DNA of 64,000 bases. It comes from Branchiostoma floridae (Eukaryota > Chordata > Leptocardii > Amphioxiformes > Branchiostomatidae). The translations under genes and the position numbers were made by a program. Below the pieces are notes generated by a model. That model saw only the letters and a list, made by a program, of their open reading frames with translations, was not told the origin of the DNA and made no database searches. Of the stretch, positions 34,646 to 46,072 are shown piece by piece. The stretch's first letter is position 1; each line of letters starts with the position of its first letter. The stretch is taken from the NCBI RefSeq assembly GCF_000003815.2, contig NC_049984.1, positions 27,644,316 to 27,708,315 of the forward strand. Direction: 5' to 3'.

Positions 34646-36839
34646 GCGCCTCTTCTTTTCTTTAGTATCATTTACCTGAGTTGCGTGGCATCCAAGCTTC
34701 TTGGTGCGTGTGTGGGTTCTAGGAGACCAACCGCTGACTCCACGCTAATAGGGAACGCGTGCGGTGTATACTCAAGGACGACAGTGGACGCATAGTCAAG
34801 GAACATAGTCTATTGACAACTTCTTATGGAACCGTTCCATGATGGTGAACAACCAGCACCACACAGTGCGTGACGTAACCTCTAGCGGACTCTACCACTT
34901 ATATGGGTGGTGGTCCAGACCTACCATAACAATCACTATACAATAGTGGCGCTACTATTCTTCCTTCTTACATATGCATACCTCCTACTATTCCTAATCT
35001 CATCCTAACTTTCCTTCACTCCATCATTCTTAAATATCCATACAACCTACTATCCCCAATCTCATCCTAACCTTCCTTGACTCTATCGTTCTCTCCCACT
35101 CTCATCCTTACTTTTCCCACTCTCATCCGCCACTACGGTTCTTCACACCATCATTCTCTATTCCTTTCTACCCCACCTCCATTCATTATTCTTTTATTCG
35201 TGTCCTGCTTATCGGAAGTGAATCAACTACAATAAAACTAATGTGCAGTCTAATACTTTTTATTTGTTGCATCGCCGGCGGTCCTCTTCTAAGAACTACT
35301 AGAAGTGTCCTCTGTCAGATGTTGCAAACTGCAAACATACTTCCAACCTCATAAATAGAATAGACACGGTACGTAACAATGGTCTATTATCGCAGCAGAT
35401 GTAACTTTCGTATAAGGGATCTCTCCAATTTCGACAAATTCTACGTACACAAATGGCCCAGACATATTGCAAGAATAAATACCCAATATAATCCCATTTC
35501 TCCCTATCACAACTCAGGTATAAACAACAACAAAAATGTCGACATTCGGTTTCAAATATTTGTTTCAACTGCCGTTAGCAAACCAAGCTACGTCACATAC
35601 ATTGGGATAATTGTATCTAAACAAAAAACCTGCATTGAAGTGTTAGAGTCCTCCTCACTACTGTTATAGCTTTTCACTGATAACAACCTATCTGGAAAAT
35701 CCACTAACCCTTGAATTGATACATACTTGACGAAACCAGTTTTGGCCAATGCCGTTTTGCGCTGGGTAGCCAACCCTACATTACTAGGTCTGGCTTGGAA
35801 AGCATATGTGATAAATTGAAGACATTTTATTTTATGTGCAGCAAAACCTTCATGTCTTCTATAAATAAGCCTTAACCCTGTGTGTGCCAATAAAGGTTGA
35901 CAGTTAGGAAGTAAGCAGTGACCATTTAATACTGGCTATTTTAACCTGAAACTTTTATATCGTCATCTTTGGACTCATTACAGCTAAACATGTCAGATCT
36001 ACCTACGAAGCAAAATTAGACTTTGGCCTAAATGTTTCGATAAAACGACAATATAACTGCTGCCTTTTAACTTTCGTGCCTCGTCAAGTTATCAAAAAAT
36101 TACTACTCAAGATACACGAACCTGTATTTATCCATGGCACCTTATATTAAACATGCTACTTTTCAAATTACTTATAAGCCATAAGCGCTGGAACGTACTA
36201 CCAAGTAAAGAAAATGGAGACAGACGAAAACAGCAAACCGATTTAATAACTAGTTGTTTCTCAACATTACAACGAAAAACATGTCACTTCCTGGACAACT
36301 TCTGACGTTGATGTGTTCTAATTAAAAACAAGCAAATACAGTGGTCATCCCTACAGTGAACTCTAAGACAGTATAGATGTTCTTTTTTTTTTTACGAAGA
36401 AAGCGTTTAACAGACGCCCTCTAACATATTCTGTTACTTTAAGGCAAAATGGAAGTTCAGGCGACAATTCGAACGTACGAGAGAGTAAAAATATTCTGGG
36501 GCTGTTGTCTCTCTGTTTCTGAATTTTAAGTCTAGTTTTAAACTTCTTGATCCCTTTGCTTGGCCACCATCCCTGCTTGCACGCCGCCCTCCCATATGGT
36601 TTGCTGCGTGTACTTCTCAGCTGGCTGGTGGGTCTAAGTTGCTGAACTTGAGGTGGTATTTTCAGACGTCCTCGCATCACACCCACGCGCGTTGTACTGC
36701 ATGCTTCCTGTAACATATTTATCATATTGCATGTCCTTCGGGATGAAGCTATCCTTTCTCTTGAAAACCTGTACCGCCAGGGCTGGCGTTTACCCCGTCT
36801 TTTCGCCATAGGAGCCTTTGTGAAGCGGTACAACGTTGT
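34646..36839. other. No gene seen; pyrimidine-rich degenerate repeat at 34960-35230
   Basis: The C/T-rich part holds two similar pieces of about 63 bp (both with cctactat and aatctcatcctaac). The rest contains only motif-free open frames on both strands (35299-35568, 35588-35890, 36363-36833). An upstream exon and the promoter of the C-type lectin gene should lie here, but I could not place them. Confidence 0.4.
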
Positions 36840-39328
36840 TCCAGTTTCCGCACGCTCAGCGCCCGACCTATTTTATCAAGAAAGAGTCGGAGGCCCGACT
36901 GCAGCGTGCAAATGTACGGGGAGAGTCACCCGTTGAGGGGGCTGATGACAGTAGCAACAGGCGTTATGTCAATGTACCTCACACAGCGGCCACATCTACA
37001 GGTAGCTGCGGTTTGTTTTCGTGTTTAGAATATAACGTTGAAGTTTTTCGCAAACTGAGAAAATTTTGCTCTGAAATATCGCCACTATGTCTTGATCGGA
37101 GTTGATCCTCTGGTCTTTGATAACTTGATTGCATAAAATGCTGTTATTTTGATATCCTAGCTCAAGTACCCTTTCATCCAGTTTAACCATTATAGAGGGG
37201 TGACATTTGATCTTTAAAATCAATTTCATAGTATATTTCTGCATACATCTTTATCACTACATATCCTTATCAGTTTAATTTTAATCTTTTTAGATACTTT
37301 GGGTCAAAACTGATATTTATCTCAATTGAAACCTATACTTAAGATTTGAAAACACTTCCTCCAGAAAAAAAATGATATAGTTCAGAATAGCTCCAAAGTT
37401 GTTTTTTTCAGACAGCACGTATCCTGGTGGAACAAATGGTCGCCGTGTTGCTCGTGTCTTCGTTCGGTCCTACCGTGGCTGCATCGTGGGCGTTACTGAT
37501 GTGGTTGTAACCCTGATCATCGTGGGACTCGTCCTGATGGTGTTCATCAATAGAGAGGTATCGTATTTCTTGCCATACTAGAAAATAGCTGTGAAAATCA
37601 CATTCATGAATTTTCATGACGATGGAAACTGTGCAAACATCATAATTTTGAAAATCCTTTTAAACGGCAGTCTTCGTAATCTCCAAGCAGTTTCCTCCGT
37701 GGCATAAGAGAGGAACATAAGCTGGGGAAGGAGTTTAGCCGGCAGATGAGTATTATTTGCCACCCATACTCCTCTGCCGGCAAAACTCTTTTCCCAGCTT
37801 ATGTTACTCTCTTATGCCACGGAGTAATCTGCTTGGAGATTACAGTACCTGTGACTTTTCAGCTGTCTAGTCTAGATTACATAGAAGTTTCCCGAGATCC
37901 AAGGATGGATATTTTTTTTCAAATGAGACCTATTTCACCCATCTCAAAACGACCTAGATTGCAAAGATATTCCAAGAATGGGCCTCCGGATTCGAACCCC
38001 CAACTAGCGTTGATAATTAGTTAGACAAAGTAGTTTTTGTTTAATTTTAGTTTAGTATTTCCTTTCGTTGCATTTTAATTGTCTTTTCTTGGTAACTTAA
38101 TCATATTTTGCACTGCGAAATCGTGTATAGGAAATATCTCAACTGTCCGACACTGTGGGAGACCTGAAACGCATCATGGATGACATGTCCCAACTGTCTG
38201 ACACTGTTGACGACCTGAAACACAACAGGGATGACATGTCCCAACTGTCTGACACTGTTGACGACCTGAAACACAACAGGGATGACATGTCCCAACTGTC
38301 TGACACTGTTGACGACCTGAAACACAACAGGGGTAACATGTCCCAACTGTCTGACACTGTTGACGACCTGAAACACAACAGGGATGACATGTCCCAACTG
38401 TCTGACACTGTTGACGACCTGAAACACAACAGGGGTGACATGTCCCAATTGTCTGACACTGTTGACGACATGAAACACAACAGGGGTGACATGTCCCAAC
38501 TGTCTGACACTGTTGACGACATGAAACACAACAGGGATGATATGTCCCAACTGTCTGACACTGTTGACGACATGAAAGTCAAATTGGACCTCGAGAGAAA
38601 CCGATCAGCAGTGTTGGAGGCGTGTCGTCGGGAGCTAAGTAAAATGTTTCTTATTATACTGACTTAAAGATTCTTTTGTCCAAATGCACTGACGAAAATA
38701 TAGACTAATGGTAGGCAGGATATCCTATGTCAATGAAAGGCGAATTGACGTTTGCACAATGCGATCAGAACATTCAGTTTATCTTGAGCTGCCTTTTATT
38801 CTGTCACTAAGTGCACAATTTTCCCCAGTCTCTTGTCCCGATGGTTACCAACTGTGGCGTAGAATCTGCTACAAGGCCTTCGACACTCGTAAGCCCTTCA
38901 ACGAAGCAGCTGCAACCTGTCGCAAAGATGGCGGCACCCTCGCCATGCCCAAAGACGCTGAGACCAACGCCTTCCTACCCTCCTTATACACGTCCGTTAG
39001 TGAGAGCTATGGTTTCTTCATCGGCCTGCAAGATCAACGTGAAGAAGGAAGATTTGAGTGGGCCGATGGTTCTGCACTAGGGGTGTACAACTCGTGGGCT
39101 CCGAGTGAACCGGATGGTCGTGGTGATTGCGTTGCCTCCATCGCAAGCGGTTTACGGAAAGACAAGTGGTACAACTACAAATGCGACTGGAGTGTCCTTT
39201 TCATCTGCCAAGTCATGCCAGGTGTTTCATTTAAAAGTACAATTTCTATTTGTCATTCCCGTTTGTTAACTCGAAAAGTATTATTTGAGGAAATATGTAT
39301 CAAAGGAATCATTTGTCTTTACAATTAG
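36840..39328 (+). CDS. C-type lectin type II membrane protein with repeat stalk
   Basis: Four exons fit in phase: about 36840-37001, 37412-37557, 38131-38638 and 38829-39328. Exon 1 is a polar, presumably cytoplasmic segment (from FPHAQRPTYFIKKES); no ATG precedes it in frame, so a start exon is missing. Exon 2 holds one membrane span (VTDVVVTLIIVGLVLMVF). Exon 3 is a coiled-coil-like stalk of nine 17-residue repeats (MSQLSDTVDDLKHNRDD). Exon 4 is a complete long-form C-type lectin domain with six cysteines (CPDGY, ICYKAF, TCRKDG, DCVAS, KCDW, ICQ), the WIGL-like FFIGLQD, an EPD motif where sugar-binding lectins have EPN or QPD, and WYNYKCDW at the WND site. Calcium-dependent sugar binding is therefore plausible but not assured. 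Exon 4 may instead end at a weak donor after 39220. No frame break seen. Confidence 0.85.
37676..37843. mobile_element. Foldback MITE, TA target site, in a lectin-gene intron
   Basis: The two halves pair over about 75 bases (atctccaagcagtttcctcc against the complement of ggagtaatctgcttggagat), leaving a loop of about 15. TA flanks both ends directly outside ATCTCCAAGCAG, as for Tc1/mariner-type elements. It lies within intron 2 of the C-type lectin gene (37558-38130) and has no coding capacity. Confidence 0.8.
38131..38580 (+). repeat. 51-bp coding tandem repeat, nine units
   Basis: The unit begins gatgacatgtcccaactgtc and encodes 17 residues. The inner seven units differ at only a few bases (D/G and L/M changes), while the first and last are diverged. 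Near identity in a coding exon suggests recent unequal exchange or conversion, so copy number probably varies between alleles. It forms the lectin stalk. Confidence 0.95.
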
Positions 39329-39379
39329 ATAAACTCTAAAACTGAAGTTAGCGCAGTCTAACTGCAAATTTTGCCCCTC

Positions 39380-39640
39380 AAAATGCAGGAAATAGCGTTT
39401 CAGAGGGTTCAGATTTCAAAAGTTTTCCCGGGGTGCATGCCCCCGGACCCCCCTGGGAAGGTCACGCCTCCGGCGCGACGCCTCGGGCCTTCGGCCCTCG
39501 ATTTAGTGATAGGACAAATTTTCGCCCCCACAACTAAAAAAGGGGCTGTCGCCTCTGGTTCCGCGCTTCAAATATGATACTCGGCCCAAATCTCGTGATC
39601 GAACCTACCAATCAAAATTTTCCGGTCAAAATACAATAGA
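39380..39640. repeat. G-C-rich interspersed-repeat-like block
   Basis: A stretch with gggtgcatgcccccggaccc and gcctcgggccttcggccctc, sharply different in base composition from both sides and ending near ccaatcaaaattttccggtc. It looks like a transposon or repeat fragment between the lectin gene and the second satellite. No termini identified. Confidence 0.4.
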
Positions 39641-39858
39641 GGCGCAATGTATCCTCCCTAACGTTTAGTGCGTTCAACTTGGTATGGTTGAAAATGTCCA
39701 TTTGTTGTAAATGTCACCTAACTAACAGCTAACGAACACTTACGCCGCGCGGTTACGCGCGGACATACGCGCGTAAATACGGTGGAGTTTCCGGAACCTT
39801 AAACGATCTTTCGGCAAGTTCAACTTGGTATCGTTGGAAAAGTCCCTTGGTAAAGCCC

Positions 39859-40038
39859 CCTTTACAAATCAAGAATTTAGCGTGGCCGAGTTGTCAGCGA
39901 GCTCTAAATTACAAGGAGGTATGACCCTGATGCCGACGAATAAACTCTGCCATTTGTTCGTAGGCATCAGGGTCATGCCTCCTCGTAATTTGGAGCTCGC
40001 TGACAACTCGACGAAGCTAAATTCTTGATTTGTAAAGG
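39859..40038. mobile_element. Foldback element A in the second satellite
   Basis: The two halves are inverted repeats of about 75-80 bases (cctttacaaatcaagaattt at the left; aaattcttgatttgtaaagg at the right) around a short loop near aaactctgccatttgttcg. It interrupts a satellite monomer. Its inner part (39897-39940) matches foldback element B at 40 of 44 positions, while its outer part does not. Confidence 0.8.
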
Positions 40039-40813
40039 TGGCTTAAGGAATTGTAATCTGCAAACCGCTTTTAAAGACTGTGCTTTGTTGCAGAGATATT
40101 CTCGTCTATAGGTTCCCCTAACTTTCCGCTAACGAACACTTACGCGCGTAAATGCGCGCGTATATACGATGGAGTTTCCGGAGCCTTAAACGATCTTCCG
40201 GCAAGTTCAACTTGGTATCGTTGGAAAGTTCCCTTGGTAAGGAATATGAAATCCGCAAACCGCTTTTAAAGATCGTGCTTTATTGCCGAGATATTCTGGA
40301 GTATAGGGTCACCTACCTTACCGCTAACGAACACTTACGTGCAAATAAATGGTGAAGTTTCCGGAGCCTTAAACGATCTTCCGGAAGTTCAACTTGGTAT
40401 CGTTGGAAAGGTCCCTTGGTAAGAATTGAAATCCGCAAACCGCTTTTAAAGATCGTGCTTTGTCGCCAAGATATTCTCGCATATAGGGTCACCTAACTAA
40501 CCACTAAAGAACACTTACGCGCGTATACATGGTGAAGTTTCCGGAACCTTAAACGATCTTCCCGCAAGTTCAACTTGGTATCGTTGGAAAGGTGCCTTGG
40601 TAAGGAATTGTAATCCGCAAACCGCTTTTAAAGATCGTGCTTTGTCGCCGAGATATTTTCGCACATAGGGTCACCTAACTGACCGCTAACAAACTCTTAC
40701 GCGCGTATATACGGTGGAGTTTCCGGAGCCTTAAACGATCTTCCGGCAAGTTCAACTTGGTATCGTTAGAAAGGTCCCTTGGTAAGGAATTGTAATCCGC
40801 AAACCGCCTTTAA

Positions 40814-41343
40814 AGGGGCATTCCACTCCAGAAGGGATCCGGAGTGTTATTTTCCAATAGATAATGTATCAATTAATGCATGATCAGCCGACCTTTGGTG
40901 GAATTCCACTTGTGGCGAATTACGCAACGTGTGTTTGTAAACCAATATGACACTCACAAAACCCATGCAGACCCTACCCATGTATTCCCTATACGTGTAG
41001 ACACTTCCTTTATCGTAAATATTTTCGGCATAAATGAGGGGCGCTTAGCAAACCAACAAGGTCAATTGTTCACAAGATATTAAAGAACACATAACAAGAC
41101 GTGTTTTTCTTAGCGCCCTTGAAATTAGCTTTGTAACCTTACCTAAAAATTTTGCATTGTATTCAACCATAGGATTAATTCAATTAGCTGGTACTTGGGG
41201 AGTTTAGTAGAAGACTGGATGCTTTTGAGGCACGTGGAGCAACTGGATACTTTATCGTATGATGTGAAGTAGTATGTATTTATTACTTCCTAAAATTAAT
41301 ATCTATCGGAAAATAACACTCCCGTGTGGAGTGGAATGCCCCT
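40814..41343. mobile_element. 530-bp TTAA-flanked non-autonomous DNA transposon
   Basis: Terminal inverted repeats start AGGGGCATTCCACTCC at both ends, with further inner similarity (gagtgttattttcc). TTAA lies directly outside each end (40810-40813 and 41344-41347), and the satellite monomer continues across the site, so the pre-insertion sequence is clear. TTAA duplication with these ends fits Kolobok or piggyBac-type elements. The interior has no recognisable transposase. Confidence 0.88.
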
Positions 41344-41571
41344 TTAAAGATCGTACTTTGTTGTCGAGATATTCTATAGGTTCATCTATCTTACCGCTAA
41401 CGAACACGTACGCGCGTATATACGGTGGAGTTTCCGGAACCTTAAACGATCTTCCGGCAAGTTCAAATTGGTATCGTTTGAAAGGTCCCTTGGTAAGGAA
41501 TTGTAATCCGCAAACCGCTTTTAAAGATTGTGCTTTGTTGCCGATATATTCTCGAGTATAGGTTCACCTAA

Positions 41572-41758
41572 TACCCCCCTCACATTAGGCGCGATTCGAT
41601 CGGACGACGAGTCTGCGAGCTCTAATTTACGAGGAGGCATGACACTGATGCCGACGAAGAAATGGCAGCGTTCGCCCTTCGCGTCAGGGTCATCCCTCCT
41701 CGTAATTCAGAGCTCGCAGACACGTCGTCCGATCGAATCGCGCCTAATGTGAGGGGTA
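41572..41758. mobile_element. Foldback element B in the second satellite
   Basis: Inverted halves: cccctcacattaggcgcgat and gatcggacgacgagtctgcg at the left are mirrored by cgtcgtccgatcgaatcgcg and cctaatgtgaggggta at the right, with TA at both borders. The inner segment 41615-41658 matches element A. No coding capacity. Confidence 0.8.
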
Positions 41759-42493
41759 TATAACGAACACTTGCGCGCGTCATACGCGCATATATATGGT
41801 CGAGTTTCCGGAACCTTAAACGATCTTCCGGCAAGGTTTCTTCAACTTGGTATCGTTGGAAAGGTCCCTTGGTAAGGTATTGTAATCCGCAAACCGCTTT
41901 TAAAGATCGTGCTTTGTTGCTGAGATATTCTTGGTCACCTAACTTACCGCTAACGAACACTTACGTGCGAATATATGGTGAAGTTTCCGGAGCCTTAAAC
42001 GATCTTCCGGCAAGTTCAACTTGGTATCGTTGGAAAGGTCCCTTAGTAAGGAATTGAAATCCGCAAACCGCTTTTAAAGATCGTGCTTTGTTGCTGAGAT
42101 ATTCTTGATATAGGGTCACATAACTTACTGCTAACGAACACTTACGCGCGTACATACGCGCGTTTATACGGTGGAGTTTTCGGAACCTGAAACGATCTTC
42201 CGGCAAGTTCAACTTGGTATGGTTGGAAAGGTTCTTGGTAAGGAATTGTAATTGAAAACTTGTGAACTAGTGATCCTCAAAACAATTGTTAATTTTGCTA
42301 CAAATCAAATGTGTTTCGTGGAGTACCCGACTTCCAATGGCGTTTTGCAATCGTATTTTCATATAATCAAGGTTAACTGTCTCTGTACATTTGACTGTAA
42401 AAAAATTGGTACAAGTGACTAATAAACTCGATTTCTCCTGTAAGGTAGACGGACATGTAAGCCATTGATATTGTCGAAAATATTGTCTCCCAG

Positions 42494-43860
42494 CCATTTC
42501 TGTTTGCTGACGACAGTTCACTTATGTATGTTGTTGATAACGCGAGTTATTCTGCTTCCTGTTTAAATGCTGATTTAGAGAAAATACACAGATGGGCTTT
42601 TCAGTGGTTAATGGAATTGAACTCAGCCAAAACAGTCGAAATGTGCTTTTCAACCAGAAGAGCTAATTTAGTACACCCACCTCTGCTTTTAAACAATTGC
42701 ATTATTAAGTCTGTTTCTTGTCACAAACATATAGGGGTTACCTCTGACATGACTTGGAAGTCCCACACCAACAATATATTGTCTAATATTTCTAAAAGCT
42801 TAGCTACTTTCAAAGGGTTGAAATTTAAACTCCCTCGTAATGTTTTGGAAACATTGTACAAATCATTTATCTTTCCGTGTTTGGAATACGGTGATGTCGT
42901 TTGGCACAGCGGCACGTGTGAAGAATCACAACTTTTAGAACGAATCCAATACCACGGCTCTCTTATTGTAACAGGTGCTGTCAAAGGATCACCGTACTCC
43001 TCAGCTTGCAAAGAACTCGGCTAGGAGACCTTATCGGACAGGAGGCATATTAATTGACTTTTATTGTTCTACAAAATTATTCATGGTTCTACTCGTAGCT
43101 ATTTGTCTGATCTACTTCCTTCAATCATTTCCTCAGCATGTTCGTATGACCAAGGGGTTTTTATCAGATTAAAGCTCCTTGGTATGACCTTCGCAACAAA
43201 ATGAATTCAAGATCCCTCGACGCTTCAACAAATCGTTTTGCAAAGTCTTTTGTTCCTTACTCATTAAGTCACTGGAACAAGTTAGACTTGGCAACACATA
43301 GTTACAGCTTCCTTAGGTTTAAAGTGCACTTGTTTAAATCTGTAAAACCTGTCAATTTTAGATATTTTAGCTTTGGTCCCAGATATCGATATGCTTGTAC
43401 TCGCATTGGCACCTGCGGCTTGAATGGCAGTCTTTTCCGTCGTGGGCTAAATGGTAGTCCAATGGGTGTAGCTGCGGGTGCCAATGCGAATCGATTTCTC
43501 ATTTCCTACTCCATTGCCCATTATTATTACATAATAATCCTCGTCACACTCTCTTCGGCAAACTTTTTAGGATCGTAGGACATCTTTTCGATATCTCCTC
43601 CCTTTCTGATGGTGAAATCAAACATTTACTACTTTTTGGTACTTCCCTTTGCAACTATTCCACAAACTGTTTGATTATGTCTTCAACTCAGAACTTCATT
43701 GTGCAAACTGGCCGTTCCCGTGTCCTACCAAAATTTCCAGGGGGGGGGGGGGGGCAGGACTTGCGCTTCCACCAGTCAATACACTTGTATACCATTTGTA
43801 CATATTTACTGCATCTTGTCAATCACATGTTATTCTTATTTTCTTTTAATAGCGGCACCG
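42494..43860 (+). pseudogene. LINE reverse transcriptase fragment, palm to C-terminus
   Basis: The frame 42494-43024 starts PFLFADDSSLMYVV, where FADD is the RT catalytic motif. It continues with WLMELNSAKTVEMCFS, VSCHKHIGVT, KFKLPRNVLETLYKSF, LEYGDVVWHSG and LLERIQ, the usual order of the palm/thumb and post-thumb blocks of jockey/CR1-type LINEs. A stop at 43022 and a frame change follow. Then LLLFYKIIHG and RSYLSDLLP, and in the frame 43201-43578 FVPYSLSHWNKL. Degenerate pieces of the final Cys/His region follow up to about 43700. 5'-truncated; dead. Confidence 0.85.
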
Positions 43861-44074
43861 ATATAAGTTGTCTTGACTTCAGTGGGCCGCTACTTGTCTG
43901 TTATTTTGCCTTTATGTGTTTGTTCAAAAAAAAAAGTAAGCCATTTTTTCTAATCGGCAAAACCCGTCATATGGAGTTTTCTTTTAATATTTCGAACCGG
44001 TCCAAGAAAAAAAAAGGTTCGTAACGGTACCTAATTGGTACATTATTGGTACATTATACTGTGCTTGTTTAATG

Positions 44075-45690
44075 TTCAACCTCCCTTGCCGCTTAGATTC
44101 ATACTGAAAGCAACTTTGTTTGCCAAAGTTTGTCTTCATTCGTGCGCTCGCATCAGCTTTGGTGTTTCTAGGGATGGCATCCATATAATCGAATTAACAT
44201 CGCCTTAGAGTTTTTTTAAGAGCGGTACTTCGAAAAACCCCTAAGTAACCCTCGGTGCGCTGGTCACGTCATCATCCAGCCGCCACCGAATACCATCCTC
44301 AGACGAAATATACACAAGCGCCGCCATAAAATAGTGCAGCCAAAAATGGAACGTGCGATAGAAATGCGGGTTCATTTGATGTTTTTGTTTGCTCTAGACT
44401 ATCATTTTTGGGGGGTAATTTTTGACGAGTAAACTGAATGTAAGTCTTTCATTTAAATCTCAGGAGCATTCCAGATGTTTACGCGCACTGATACAAGGGA
44501 AGTGTTTCTGTACTGTGCGGAATCCACTCAATGTAGGGCGGCCATTGTGAGGTGAGGGTGGATATTTGTTTCACCGAATTTTGTCTTGTTCATTGTGCCT
44601 TAGAAATTTTTCTTGTCATCTTATAGTATAGCTGTTTCGGTGGTTAGTTAGTACATTGCAATTTGGAACTGAAAAAAATATTACCGGTAAGGAAAACTGG
44701 GTTTTAGTGAGGGTAATGTCGGTATAATTTTTTTTTTTTTTTTCAGAGGGAAATTTCTGGCGTTGAAAACTCAGGGAAAGGCTAAAGTTTGTCTGAAATC
44801 CTCGACGTTGCCGGCGTATTTTAAACACACAACCTCGATTTAGTTAACCCATACTGCCATAGTTTGTGGACGATGTTTCAGTGATGTTTGTGAGTGTGAA
44901 GGTCCGTTTCTATTACCGTGTCCTGTAGCTACAGAACAAAGGACCGGGATGGGGTGGTCAGGTCATACGGGTTCTTTGTATTCACTGGGTTATGTAAACC
45001 GTCTTGCTCAGTGGAAGTTCCTGACGTGGCGTTTAAATTTAAAAGCGTTAATGTCCTCAGCTTGATTTTGAGATGCACTCAATAACTTAAACTCGATGTT
45101 ATAATGAGATTTATGCTACCATCTAGTCTAGAATTAGAACGGGTAGAGTGCGGGATGTATCATTTGTATGTGCATATATCATGCTTAGCCACAATTGTTG
45201 CAGAGAAAATGAGTATGATGTTTTAAGCTTATTCATAGTTTCTAATTGTACAATCTTGTCTGCTGATGTTGTGTAATATGAACATTTCTGTCCCACAGGT
45301 CAACCCAGAGGTACAAGATGTCACATGGGTCTGGTAATCTTTGAAGTGTTCAGCTTCAAGTGTGGAATCATCTTATACCTACTGCAGGATGCTGAGACAA
45401 ACAACAAGTCCCTTGATGGGAACAGTAGCTGTTGTAATGTTATCTTCTATACCCATCCAAATATAAACAGGTGACAGAGCAAAACTATTGACAATGGCAG
45501 GACATCCAGCTTACTCCGGTTCTGTTAGTCAGGTCTTAAGTATAACAGCTGTCAAGCCTCTTGGAAACCCAGACTTCAGGGACTGTGCCTTTGGTACAGT
45601 GGGGGCTGGTTCAGCTAAGATAGATGGGTTTGCTGGATGTCAAGGCCACGAATAATGTTTCGTTCCTTTTGCTCTTGTTCCTGATGATAC
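44075..45690 (-). repeat. Right arm of the large inverted duplication
   Basis: Reverse complement of 31600-33220. The similarity covers the last coding codons (GLDIQQTHLS), the 3' UTR and more than 1 kb of downstream DNA, and fades at the inner ends near 33220 and 44075. The two arms point their genes toward each other (tail to tail) across 10.9 kb. Divergence by many small changes implies the duplication is not recent. Confidence 0.8.
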
Positions 45691-46072
45691 TTTGCCTCGA
45701 CCTGGCCTGGTGGGGTTATGACGCCAGAGCCTCCATACTGCTGTACCGGTGGGGTAATGACGCCAGAGCCTCCATAGTGCTGTACCGGTGGGGTAATGAC
45801 GCCAGAGCCTCCATAGTGCTGTACCGGTGGGGTAATGACGCCAGAGCCTCCATACTGCTGTACCGGTGGGGTAATGACGCCAGAGCCTCCATAGTGCTGT
45901 ACCGGTGGGGTAATGACGCCAGAGCCTCCATACTGCTGTGCCGGTGGGGTAATGACGCCAGAGCCTCCATAGTGCTGTACCGGTGGGGTAATGACGCCGG
46001 AGCCTCCATAGTGCTGTACCGGTGGGGTAATGATGCCGGAGCCTCCATACTGCTGTACAGGTTGAGCAATAG
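45615..46072 (-). CDS. Last exon of a Pro/Gln/Gly-repeat protein, unidentified
   Basis: The acceptor ctacaacatgtccccgcag precedes base 46072. The frame then reads IAQPVQQYGGSGIITPP, about eight more repeats of VQHYGGSGVITPP, and a unique tail GQVEAKYHQEQEQKERN with GLDIQQTHLS and a stop at 45615. I prefer this frame over two longer open frames in the same DNA because its tail reappears, with similar coding, in the left duplication arm. Upstream exons on the minus strand (46130-46300 holds an open piece MDEVMSSVFAKN) are uncertain. Function unknown. Confidence 0.5.
45716..46060 (-). repeat. 39-bp coding minisatellite, about nine units
   Basis: Plus-strand unit: ggggtaatgacgccagagcc followed by tccatagtgctgtaccggt. 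Units differ at single positions (actgctg/agtgctg, gacgccaga/gacgccgga, one tgtgccg). As 39 is a multiple of three, the repeat stays open in three frames, so length of open frame is not evidence for coding here. Confidence 0.93.

Larger units (their letters stand above)
39660..42250. repeat. Second satellite array, about 11-12 monomers of about 181 bp, with three insertions
   Basis: The monomer contains ccgctaacgaacacttacgc, a variable run of cgcgta motifs, gtttccggagccttaaacga, tcttccggcaagttcaactt, ggtatcgttggaaaggtccc, aatccgcaaaccgcttttaa and gatcgtgctttgttgccgag. Spacings between neighbouring acgatctt motifs are 183, 180, 182, 179 and 193 where uninterrupted. Three larger spacings are explained by elements inserted at 39859-40038, 40814-41343 and 41572-41758. 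The monomer is unrelated to the 194-bp satellite at 5.3-14.8 kb. Confidence 0.93.

Noticed and set aside
36363..36833. Minus-strand open frame of 156 codons upstream of the lectin gene
   Set aside because: Arginine-rich, with no recognisable motif and no splice support; the opposite strand is also open, so there is no basis to call it a gene.
31600..45690. Polinton/Maverick-type giant transposon bounded by long terminal inverted repeats
   Set aside because: The interior has no polymerase B, integrase, protease or capsid genes. The arms contain a host-like gene end and fade gradually instead of ending sharply.
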